Positions 43,720 through 54,790 of a stretch of 64,000 nt of DNA are shown here, one piece after another. The stretch's first letter is position 1. Every line of letters begins with the position of its first letter. Source of the DNA: Cylicocyclus nassatus (taxonomy: Eukaryota > Nematoda > Chromadorea > Rhabditida > Strongylidae); assembly GCA_958299035.1 (NCBI GenBank), contig CATQJL010000316.1:34785441-34849440 (forward strand). Direction: 5' to 3'. The notes beneath the pieces were generated by a model, which had not been told where the DNA came from, did not search any database, and worked only from the letters and a program-made list of their open reading frames with translations. Made by a program: the position numbers and the translations under genes.

Positions 43720-44289
43720 ATGTCAGGGAACGAGGAATGGTAAATGGCAGCTTAAATTCCCTGAAGGGCTCGAAAAAATCATGTGCAGTCTGAAATCTGA
43801 GCCCTTTTCGCGCAGTGCAAAGAACAGTACATGCGGTCATAGGGTCATCAATGGAGCGAGCGCTTGTTAACCTATAACTAAAAAATACTCGGGGGAGAGG
43901 CGGGGGGGGGGGGGGTGGGGGATTTATTGCAAGGTTAGAGTAATTTCCGGCCACTTTTTTTTTCAAGAAAAATTGCAAGTAAACTCAGTGAGATAAACGA
44001 AAGGGAACGAGCAGGAAGATAAATGTTGGTTCAAATGCCATAGAAAAGAAAAGAAAGTCATGTGAAAAAGAGTGTGAAGCTCCACTTCGCGCAGATCAAA
44101 GTGCAGTACATTTGGTTATGAGTAGAAGTAACATATGACAGCCTCGATTCTTCAAAAAGAATCAAAAACCATGTGAAATCTAGAATTTGCGCCCATTTCG
44201 CGCAGTTCAAAGTGCACTATACTCGGTCACAAGGTCATCAATGGAAAGCGCATGTTAACCTATAACTAAAAAGTACTCTGGGGGGGGGG
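43720..44289. repeat. Three degenerate copies of a ~120-160 bp unit
   Basis: Copies at about 43,735-43,890, 44,015-44,120 and 44,140-44,289 share AGTCATGTGAAA, a CCCNTTTCGCGCAG phrase, CAAAGTGCAGTACAT and GGTCA-GGGTCATCAATGGA. The first and third end GTTAACCTATAACTAAAAA, TACTC and a long G run. Divergence of 15-25% by eye suggests an old tandem expansion. Confidence 0.7.
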
Positions 44290-47200
44290 AGAGAGAGAAC
44301 GAGTACAGACTGACTGTACGCGCTCGTTCGCCCCAATTCACACCATAATAGCGCATGTGGTGGTGCCAGAATGAACAATAGCAGAAATCAATGGCATTGT
44401 CGAGCCGAGGCCGGTCTGTGTGTGTTCTCTGTGTATACGTGGTCGTTTGCCCCGTGTTCTTCCCCTCCACGGGGTTAAGCCACACCCCGTGTACACAAAT
44501 AATAGAAGTTGTGCGGGGTGTGGCCCGGTAATTTGAGCGCGGCACCGGGAACTGGGGGGTTCCCCGACTGTCGCGCCCAAATTTGCCAGAGCTATCAATA
44601 TTCATACGGAATGTCTCGTTTTCACAGCAATAAAAGCAAGACGAAGTGATGGACACGGGGCGACGGCGGAGACATTCGGGAGTTAAGATGAAGAGAACGC
44701 CATTCACACGTCTCCTTCCCCCCCCCTCCTGCCATCGCCGCGATCACATCATCGCAGTTCATTGGGCAACGCGACCAATCGTTGTTCTCTCGCACGATTA
44801 GCTCTTAGAGAACTCATGCCGATTCATATCTCTCAGACGAAGGTCAGCATGAGTGCCTCGCGCAGCTAGGACTAATGATGGGAACGGTGACATACAGTGA
44901 AAGTCGGTAGGAACGTGAACTGGTGAGGGTGGAAGGGGTGGACAGAAAGATTACCCTCTTATCAGAACGTCATTACAGCAATTGAATAACGCTGCACGCA
45001 CTAAAGATAAGAAAATCAACGGTGTTATCAAATGGATGAGTAAAAAACATTTTGTATTATGGGAGGGGGAGGGAGGATTAGGGCGTGGCACAGATTCTCG
45101 GTCATCTCACAATCACCAGCAGAAGTACAAAGGCAGAACTAGATCGTAGTTACTGTAAACTGGTGTCGGGAAACTGCTATTTCCGGTCCACATAGGCCGA
45201 ACTGTGCGTAGAAAAACTAGGAGGACGAGAGAAGCATAATCTTTTTCCCTCGCTCCTTCCTCCCCCCCCCTCCCGCCTCACTTCCTCGCCTTCAGAAGAA
45301 AGTGAGCCTCTGCTGAACTTAATCACAAAATTGACGAGCCAGAAACAGAAACCAGCAAAAAGTTCACCGATGTATGCTAGATTCTAATAAGCGGTTGAAG
45401 AAGGGGAGGGGGTAGAGGGAAGGGAAGGGGGGAGGGTGGCTTCTTTCTTGAGTTAAACAGATCCACCTATTTCCTTGAAGAAACAAAACGCTAAACATGT
45501 CAGTAAATATGAATAGATTAAAAAACTCTCTAAATTACTGGTTTGTAAAAAATTTGACACCTCAGAGTTCAAGATAAATAATGCGTAGCTTTGCGGCAGA
45601 AAAAAAATGGAACTTTTCGATGACTAAAATATCGTAAAAGAAGCTTAAAAAATCGTTCGCTTTTTAAAAGGAATTTTGTTTGTCCTCGCCCGCATTAGGT
45701 GTCAAAATTAATTCAAAAATCAGAGTCAACAGGCTCCTTTCTTATTTCTCCTCCCGATAATCGATACCACAAACATGGAACTATGAAAAAAAATGATTGA
45801 GACTGCCTAGCTCCAGCTCATCGAGGAAAGTAGAGAAGGGCAATATTGCCGAGCGACGAAGGAATAGAATGCGGGACGTCAGTCCATTTTCTTGATGAGA
45901 TGGAGTTCTGAATGTCTTTGGACTCAGAACAAAGAACTGGTAAGCATTACATTATCGAACCACAGATAATGGTTTGATATTTGTGCTTAGATGGAGGAGG
46001 AGAGAGGGCAGGACGCCAGAATTTGTCAGGGGATGAAAATAATTTGAGAGATCAACACAAAAAATGGCTAACGCTGACAAACGATTAGAACTGAGCACAA
46101 AAATTTTTGAGTTTGAAAAATTGATATATGGTAAGGGAGTGCTTCCGTAAATCTCCGTACCCATGTGAATACCTATTAAGAGGCCATAATTAGCCTATGC
46201 CGAAGCGGCAGCTCAAATGGTTCATTTGCGGCCAAGATTTACGACATTGACTCTCGCCCACTACCGTACTCTAATTGTAAGCGCTGACTGGGTCCGCTCA
46301 AAAGGTGCACAATCTGGGCGAGCGCTTAAAGTTACATTCCTCGGCTTATCGAATCATTTTACTGATTTGGATAAGGTTTTAATTGGGAGTGCACAATCAT
46401 TTACACATAGAAATTTAAGGTGCCCTGCCTGGACTGCTCTTAATCACGCAAAAAAAATATTTTTGCCAAAACTTATACGGATGAGGACATAAACTGAAAA
46501 AAAACTGAGAAAGGTTACACGTGCAGCAAAGAAAACGATTCCCAGTGATATGGCAGCAATTTTCATGATCGAGGATTCAAAAAAAAGTTTCCTTTCTTAG
46601 GGCCTAACAAATGTTCTTATTATTTCGAACACAATGTACAATCAACTGGTTCTCGATACAAAAACATTCTCGCACAAAATGTGTTCCCATAGGAGAAATA
46701 ACGTGGGAATATTCGAGACGAAAGATCATCACAACAAAGCGCATACACGCTGCCTTGTGTGGTGTTACTATGCTTTCTCAGTTATTGACGAAAGCGACAA
46801 TTAGCTTGGTGAAGCCGTAATCACGGATGTGGGAGATACGGAGGTAGGTGACGTGAGAATAACAATTACTAGCTGTGACGACACATAAGCAATTACGTGC
46901 AAGTGAACAGATGTTCCGTGTCAGACGCCTGGTGCAATCACGGTCTTATCCTCTCCATAATCGGCTTCTGAAGTGTCGTCAGAGATTTATCGTAATCTCT
47001 ACGATGGAAAGGGAAAGAACTTTTAACGTCAAAATTACTGCCACAACCAAAAAAAGTTCTGAAAAAGTAGTACAGCAGTTTTAATTTTGCTTTGGACGGA
47101 CAGATCAAATTCATCCACACACAAAAACCTATCACCTAAGACGCAAAGCAGTCAAAGCCCGTAGGCAAAGCTCAGACATTTGGCGAACCATTGCAAACTT

Positions 47201-48419
47201 AGTGAGAAACTTGACCTCAGAAAGTTGGAACCAACTTTTTGAATGCATGTAAGGTTGTGAAAACAGTAGCAAAGTAGATGAAAACAGAAAAATGAATTGA
47301 TCTAGTGTCCCTGGGAAAGAGTAAAGGATATGGAAGCTCAAGAGAAAGGTGTACAAACATTAATGAAAGCAAAAGAAGCCTTAATTAGATTTAGATAAAT
47401 GAAGGAGTGCTGGTTATGATCTGGACCATCAATAAAGTTATGGGAATATAGAAAATGCATCTTGTTTCTGCATCAGTGGCGGTTCCAAAAAATTGTGAAG
47501 GAGGGTATGACGTTAGCACGCCCTCCAAAAAAAATTCTCATTCGCAGAGCTTTATCTATGCTCGTAACTCCAACATTCTAATAATGGAGTATAGCGAGAG
47601 AAGTCCTCGAAAAAAATTTTCTGCTATATAAAAAATTATTTCACTCAATCAAAAGTGAAAGCCTGCCACTTGCACGATTTAAGACTTAGGTGGATAATTT
47701 TAGGGACTTTGCAACTCACTCTCGTTGGGGCTGAACGGGAGGAGGAGGGGGAGAGCAGACTTGATCCGTCACTGATGCATATGAAGTCCTCCGGGTAGCG
47801 CGGTTCTTGAGGAGGGAGTAAAAGGAAGAAGGAGAATGAAGGGCGGGGGGGGGGGGGGTTTGAACAACATAATTGTTGCACGCAGCTCGCTGAGAGATAA
47901 CAGCAAAGGAGTGTTCGCGAAACTACGAAGCTGCTACAAAATCAAAGATAAGCGAGCCACGAATCATAATCTGCAAAACATTTTATCTTATAATGCAACA
48001 TGCCATGTGATTTCAAATTTTGCTTGTCTAAAATCTTTGATGACGAGAGAAGGGTTTGAAAAGAAAATTCGCGAAGAGCGGAAATATGAATTTAGCTGGT
48101 CGAGTGAATTTCAATGATTGTGGGTGGTTGCATTTGTTGTACATACGTGGCATTTATTGGTAACATTCATTCAATAATAGAACAGCACTATGAAGGTTCA
48201 AATCACTGAAAGCCGGAAGAAGAGTATTACTGTTAAAAGTGCGCATTCCAGATTATTGAACCTCACTTTCATCTATTTTGAAGAATTCTGCGCGAAAAAA
48301 AGCGCACGAAAACACCACTTCGAATAAATTTTAGCGACTGACCTCAAAAATCCAAGAAAACCCTCACATTAACACAACCCATTACGTCAAGCAAAATAAT
48401 TGCCATTGATTTCCCATAA
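44290..48419. other. GC-rich block then AT-rich DNA, no supported gene
   Basis: 44,300-44,770 is clearly GC-richer than its surroundings. It contains stacked inverted blocks (GCCACACCCCG/CGGGGTGTGGC near 44,468-44,525; TTTGAGCGCG/CGCGCCCAAA near 44,533-44,582). It could be a promoter-like island or a palindromic transposon. The 150-codon minus frame there has no recognised domain. 45,000-48,400 has several G- or C-rich tracts. Frames at 46,217-46,492 and 47,836-48,117 are unsupported. Confidence 0.35.
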
Positions 48420-48798
48420 ATGACTTGGTGAGCTCGCCAGCAGCAGCGAAGCCATTAATGGATGACGCCTTGGTGAGATTACGACCTTCGATGAATGGTG
48501 GTACAGAACAGCCAACAGATGTGGCCTTTCACCCCATTCTTCGGGAATTTTTAATGTGCGAAGAGCGAGCGCTAATGGAATTGGCAAATTTTAGAAGATG
48601 TGGAAAGTAAATACAACGAGGAAGAAAAAGGGGAAATGTTAGATGGGTAACTGTAGGAAATGGTAGGTGAAATGAAATTCATTGCAATTTAGGAGAAATA
48701 TGATAGCTGCAGCGATGTGATAAGTTTTTTTGTACGTGGAATGAACTACAGCGACGTGGTTACACAATATTGGCCGTGTGAGAATGAACCTCAGCTTA
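48420..48798 (+). CDS. Weak exon candidates, plus strand
   Basis: A frame from about 48,425 to 48,607 reads with charged, protein-like composition (HPILREFLMCEERALMEL). It has a possible GTAAAT donor after 48,604. After an ACTGCAATTTAG-like acceptor at 48,691, 48,692-48,798 is open (SCSDVISFFVRGMNYSDVV) to a GTAGGAAG donor. The two do not join in phase, so they are not one simple transcript. No family is recognised. Confidence 0.22.
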
Positions 48799-48799
48799 C

Positions 48800-49136
48800 G
48801 GTAGGAAGCTTCAGTACATATCTCAACAGCAGTCGACCTATTTTACAGTATTCAGAAGGCGGGACTTCTACGAGAATGGGCATAGTCTCGATATAGTACT
48901 TTTCCAGATCAATATTTTCCAATGTAAGTTCAACAGGAAATGGAGATGAGATAAAAGGTGAAATTTGGTATATTGAATTAGTGTTTTGGCAAGGTATCTC
49001 TAGACCCCTTTTTTGTTCGTCCCTTCTTTCAATATCTGGTGCAATTTGCAATGAATTATGTAATAGAGACTGTTGTTGTTGCTCAAGATAAAAAACCCTT
49101 GTACAATATGTTTTACATGTCTCACTTATGCAGATA
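48800..49136 (-). CDS. Weak exon candidate, minus strand, 112 codons
   Basis: Between a TTTCATAG acceptor at 49,137 and a GTAAGC donor at 48,799, the minus strand is open for 337 nt. It encodes SETCKTYCTRVFYLEQQQQ and LTLENIDLEKYYIETMPIL. Its donor overlaps the donor of the plus-strand candidate, so at most one is likely real. No family is recognised; neighbouring exons were not found. Confidence 0.25.
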
Positions 49137-52100
49137 CTATGAAATTCAAAAATTCAAGATTGTCCGTCAACCGCTTCCCCCCCCCCCCCCTTCCTAGAAT
49201 TCTAGCCACATAGAAAAGCTCAAGAATCGGAAGCAGACACGGAACTTTCATATTTTATTCATGTGCAGAAAGCATGCTTGCTTTTGATATATAAGAAATT
49301 CTTTCCACTTCTCTGCTAATGCGCTTTATCCTTTGCATCTGGAGACATAACTAATGAGGATAAGAGAAGTTCAAAAGTGAGGGAGAAGGTCACCAACGGA
49401 AGGACGGTAAGAAACACATAGTAGTCTGCAAGAGATTATGAGAGGTCCGACATTTCATAAGCGAATATTCCACGCAAAAAGATAGAGTTGACTTTGGAGT
49501 GCTGATGAATAAAGATGCTAAAGGTGAGGATCACTTGCCATCAAAAAAAAAAGGCGAAAGCCCCTATAACCTCATCATAGTGTGGCATTTGAAAGCATAT
49601 TACACAAAGAGATGATTAGACACTCATAACTATCGAGTTACAGTACGCCACGCGAACTCCCTGATTCAGGGAAGTGCTTGCTTGATTCAATCTCGAATGT
49701 TTGTGTTTGCATTTCTAACGAGTGCAAATGTGTGGGGGCAAGTGCGAACAAGTTTTTTTATCTACCGGTTAAGACTCGTTTTGTCGTCGCAGCTGTCACC
49801 ACGCGTTGTAGCACGTCAATCGCCAGTGTGTTCAGTGTAATGTAAGAACAAACACAAGTTGCTCAGTATAAGTTCGACTGTGTTGGTCATGTGAAAACAC
49901 GTCAAGGCTGAGGAGATTTCGTTCATAAGGGGTTGGCCGTCCGAGGGAAGTGGGCGTGGTCGTCGAGCTCGGATCTGCCTGGATGCTGCCTTTAATGATT
50001 GGTCCGCTCTGAACGATTACGAGATGGATTGGAGTCTAAAGTTTGTGTACCTAACGTACTTGCACAAACAGCACAAATACGGTAGTGCACTAATTGTTCG
50101 GGCTGATAATAGTAATTGATTGCGAGGTAAAAGAACAGTTTTCCAGTAATTTTCCTGAACTTCCCGTCTACTTCGTACATGATAGTACTACCTCTTGTTT
50201 TTGGAAATGACCCTACATAACCTTTGGTTCAACTGGCTTGGCGGCTGGAAGGCGGGGCTTTGCGATATAATTAGCCGCTCGCGACGCACTCTGCGTCTCT
50301 CTTCGTGGGCGCTCTTTAATTATTATCTAGCCTTAATTAGGTCACGAAGCCCCGCCTTCCAGCCGCCAAGCCTGTTGAAACAAAGGGTACATTTTTTACG
50401 CTCTATGCAGCAATACAGTAAAAGTGACGTTAAGGAGAACAAACTATGTTCCTGCCCTACAAGCTAATTTATGCAATACAGTATGCCGTAAATGACTTAA
50501 TAATCAAGTTGAAATGCACTTCGCCGTTATAACATTTGAATCCTGCTTTTTAATTGTTTGCAATCTTTATCCTCTTAATTTATTGTTTTTGTGCTTCAAG
50601 GATTAAACAATTGAGAAAGAGCACGTGACTATCGAATTGAATGTGGCGTCTAGCGAAAAACTTAAAACAGAAATGTAACGAACGTCAGTAATCAGGAAAA
50701 CAGAACTTTTGCCAAACAAGAACATAATAACCAATGAGTGCGATGAATATCGCAAGTGATATCTGATCACTCAGGACACGTGATTTAATTACGTCAAAAA
50801 TCAGAATGCAGTTCTGAGGGGTTTTTTGCCGTAACCCGAGAGCTAAACTGAAGGATAATTTCAGTATAACACTGAGCTACTACAAGAATAGGAACATAGG
50901 AACAGGAAAGAATAGATGTGGAGAATTTGAGAGAGGAGTCACAAAACAGTGGCATTTTATGACGTAAAAAGTGTGATATGAGCACAAAATTGCTGAGACC
51001 CGCTGTGCCAAAGAGGCCTATCGATTCAAACAATAAGAAAGATTATTAATTTTCTGAGCGGGATCAAAGATTCCTTATAAGAGCTGATTCATAGAAATAA
51101 TTCGCACTGTTAAGGAGATGGGTATTTGTGTTTCCAAAATTCTATAATTGTCCTACACTCCGCAAAAAAAAATTACAAAAATAACAATCCTATCAAATAC
51201 TAAAATTAAAACAGAAAATTACAAAAAAATCAAGGTGAAGAAAGCAAATTTGCTCGGATAGAAGTGAACTGGGCACCGCGCACTTCTTCAGCAATAGAAT
51301 TTTAGAATGGTCAGAACGATAATGGAAGGCGGGAAGAGAGTGAGGGAGGGGGAGGAGAAGGTAAAAAATGTGGGAGAGAAGAAGGGAGGAAATATCACTA
51401 TTGAACAAAACTTTTAGGAAAATTGAAAATTTTTTGAATGGCATAGTACTTTATGAAGCTCTGTTCCTGCAGAAGCATGATGTCACGACTTTCTTCACGA
51501 AAACTTTTAGGGAAAAAGGGGGGAACAAACTCACGATGTCAAACAGGAGTCTGTGGTACTGTGATGGATGTTAGAGATGTATGCCTTTGAAGCTCTATAC
51601 TTTAGCAGATTCCCCCCCCCCCCCTCCTCGAGATAAGGTCGCGAAATTTTTGAAAGTGCCCTACATGAGTAATAAAAATGTGCCGAGGCTTGCTTTTCCA
51701 TGCAAATAACTCAAAGTTTTCAAAATTTTAGAAGATTCAAATCAGCTCTCTGTAAAAGTCCCCCCTCAAGACCGAGAAGAGTCTTTGTATCCTCCTTCCC
51801 ATCCCCTGGAAAAGATCCGCCACTGCTGTCAGACTATGGCAACAAGCTTACAACTACTTATCTGTATTTTTGAAAAAATGACCTCGTACCCGCTACAGGT
51901 ATGCACTGAGTCACACAGGCGCTCAACAAAGACCCCACATCGAACCCACGGACCGAAAATCATACAGAACACCAGAGAACGTGAGAACCGGAGGCCGTAA
52001 GCATCATCAGCGAAAACATCCGAGCTGTGTTCGCTGTGGTGTCGACGACGATTCGGATTCGCATTGATCGGCTGACAGCTGAGGCCAGGAAATCGTTAGC

Positions 52101-54052
52101 GGGCAGTGGTAATTAGCTGCAACGTTCGTTTCTGGGGTTTCTTCGGAAACGACGATGTGATGCGAACGCGCAGAGAACGATCAGGGACCAGATCGATTTG
52201 CCGATTTTTTTTTAGGTAATTTCATTTTGTGACAGAAAAGACTAGATCAGAGCTTTTCACTGTCAAATTCCAAGCGTCGAGTGTTCCACAAGTCTGCATC
52301 AATCAATAATTTTTGCCCATTTGGTCTTATCGAGAATTTTACTGCGGGGTCCGCGACAAGTATTAAGTTGACGCACGATTCTTGCCCAAAAAAACCGAAA
52401 AAGTCGTTCAAAAAAGCTCAAAGCAACTAACAATTTAGACAACATGGTCCTTCTTATGTATATCAAAATAGTACACATTCTAAAAAGCATGAAACAAAAC
52501 GAAACTAACCAAAGATTTGAAGAGTTCAGAAATCATAATCGCAAAGACATTCATAAACACATTCAATCACTACCAAATTTTTTGTAATCAAAAAGAATAA
52601 GTCATAAACAAGACCGAAAATAAATTCAGATTTCAGCAGAAGTTCTAAGAACTTTAGCGAACAAGATGTGGAAAATGTTCGCGTGCTCTTAATCAGCTTG
52701 TATTGTTGCCACATGCCAATAAAGAATCAAACACAAGCGAAAAGCGCAAATTTCCTCTCTATTATGCATCAAATCAGAAGGTTTCATACGACCTAAAAAG
52801 CCTATTTCAAATTGTAAGAATTGAAAATGTCTCGAAAATTTTGGTGAACATGCACCAACCTAGTATCAAGAATAATTCAGAGATTACGTTAGAAAGAAGA
52901 AGTTAAAGCTTTCCAATTTCATGGAAGCCACGATCAAACTCGGGACAAAGTTCGTTTTCATGGACTCAGAACGAGCCGTTATTTGAGCTCCTCCCTTTTC
53001 CTAACATAATCTCAAAAACAAATTACAATGAGTACAACTGATGGATCATTAACAGCAATGATACAGGCGTAGTACTCTCTTCATGAATTATATAGCTTCA
53101 AAAAGCTTTAGGGTTAAAAAGGATTTTTCCATTTTAACAAGGCCTGTAAAATCTGCCCACAGTCCTCCTGTTAAGAGTACGTAAGGAGTGACAAACTGAC
53201 TCAACACCTTTTTTTGCTTGCAAGTCTATGGTCCCTAAGCACATACGCAAAAGAAATTTCGGGCAGAAAACAATCATACAAAAACTTGAAAGTAATAAGT
53301 GAAATAAGCTTTGAATAAGAAGTAAAGGGAGAATTCTAGGTTAACACAAATGTCCGAAAAAGTAAAGTACGACGAAAAAGTAATTACTTGAGAATAGCGC
53401 TGACATGTTCTATTTTCGTACCACACACTCTGCTCGAGAGTTTATTAGTAGCGGCTGTTTTGAGCGCTCGTCGGAGAGACCTAAAACGGTAAAAGATTTA
53501 TGATTTCATGCCTGCTCCATAAATAACCTCCGCTGGCTACCTTTTTTACCATCGCGGTAATTCTGACGGAAAAGCGCCTAAGGCATAGCCCGTTACGATG
53601 ACCAGAAAATTCCAGTCAGCGTTGTTACAGTTAGTGACCAATTGGTTTTCGATAAAAAGACCATTGCTCAAAAAACGTATCTCATAGTTGCAGATTGATT
53701 TAGCGAACATTCCAAAAGAAAAGGACGACGAATGGATTATCAAAGTCTGACAAAAAATCATTAAGAAGGCGGCAGAAGTCAGAAGATTATTAACGTTGAA
53801 ATTACCAGCAATCCCCCATCAAAACACCTAAGCTCGCGATGCGTGTAAAGCCCACGGTTGTAAAAAAACTGTAGCTATTGGCAAACTCTTCGGTAGATAT
53901 GGCTAGCGACAAACGCTGATTAAACACCCTTGCCCCCTTTTTACGGAGATTTTCTTATCATCCCTGACAACATACCATACCGTAACCACTGTGTGTACTT
54001 TAATTTCCATCCACATGGTATAGCCGTCTTATACATTTACGACTTTAAGACA
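49137..54052. other. No supported gene
   Basis: AT-rich with purine-rich and C-run tracts. Around 49,975-49,996 the phrase CTGGATGCTGCCTTTAA looks like a solo right end of the AAGGCAGTG-end MITE family. The MITE at 50,220 is listed separately. Frames at 51,785-52,000 and 53,546-53,761 have no support. Confidence 0.4.
50220..50387. mobile_element. 168-bp MITE with ~45-bp inverted ends
   Basis: The ends ACCTTTGGTTCAACTGGCTT and AAGCCTGTTGAAACAAAGGG continue inward through GGCGGCTGGAAGGCGGGGCT. TA is present on both sides (50,218-19 and 50,388-89). The interior is AT-rich apart from one CG-rich patch. A 90-codon frame here is the element read through. Confidence 0.85.
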
Positions 54053-54133
54053 GCATTATCAACAAAATCAACATCTTATACGTTTCGTAAGCTGAGCTGA
54101 CATTTACGCTGATTTCATTGGGAGCGTGATGTC

Positions 54134-54346
54134 ACTGGCATACCTCACACGAATCAGGTAGCGAGGCGATCTGGCAAAACTCCAATTGTTTATGATTCAT
54201 CATAAGCGCAGTCTGAATGTGTAGAAGATGGAGTATTTTATGAGTCTATGGAAGTTATACACACTATGCATGAGTAGTGTGCGAGTATAAGATTTGAAGA
54301 CATTTGGCAAAATGCTATATCGCGTGGCGACTGAAATCGCGTGAAG
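54134..54346. mobile_element. MITE, CATACCTCACGCGATT family, copy 2
   Basis: The left end has GGCATACCTCACACGA and the right end TCGCGTGGCGACTGAAATCG then CGTGAAGTGC. The middle has CATTTGGCAAAATGC, corresponding to the TTGGCAA part of the other copies. It is more diverged than copies 1 and 3. Confidence 0.6.
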
Positions 54347-54364
54347 TGCTCTGAGCGTAAGGCC

Positions 54365-54589
54365 TCGGGCAGAGTTCATGCAATTTCATCGTCGCAATTT
54401 ATCGCTACAGGACAAGTGTTACAAGTTCATTGCATGCCGATCTTCTTGTACTGCTGTTGTGATAGTTAGTCACGATTAATCGTGTTGGAAAACTACCACA
54501 ACCGAAATTTAAGATCGGTAGCAATGATACTGTTACAGTTGTCTTGTCGCGATGAATCGCGACGATGAAATCGCGTGAACTCTGCCCGA
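54365..54589. mobile_element. MITE with TCGGGCAGAGTTCA ends
   Basis: The left arm TCGGGCAGAGTTCATGCAAT then TTCATCGTCGC is inverted on the right as GCGACGATGAAATCGCGTGA then ACTCTGCCCGA. The arms are about 55 bp; the whole element is about 225 bp. The GCGATTTCATCGTCGCG motif resembles the ends of the family at 34,645, suggesting relatedness. Confidence 0.8.
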
Positions 54590-54790
54590 AACGTAAGTTT
54601 ACACAAAGAAAATCCTATACCCGATGCCAGAGTGCGCATGAGTTTTTCTACGGATGATACAGTAACACATGAACGCCTTAAAAATGATTCCTTAGACCAT
54701 GAATATCACATTATCAACAAAGTCAACATCATACACCCTTCGTAAGCTGCTGGCATTTACAAGGTGATTGTTACCATTAGCGAGCGTAAT

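Larger units (their letters stand above)
54053..54790. repeat. Direct repeats flanking two MITEs
   Basis: 54,053-54,125 and 54,709-54,790 share TATCAACAAARTCAACATC, then TTCGTAAGCTG and GCATTTAC. They lie 655 bp apart in the same orientation, with an AGCGAGCGTAAT-like tail. Two MITEs fill the space between them, so the block may be a segmental duplication or a composite insertion. Confidence 0.7.

Noticed and set aside
44255..44707. 150-codon minus-strand ORF in a GC-rich block
   Set aside because: GC-rich DNA has fewer stops. The frame overlaps inverted repeats and shows no domain.
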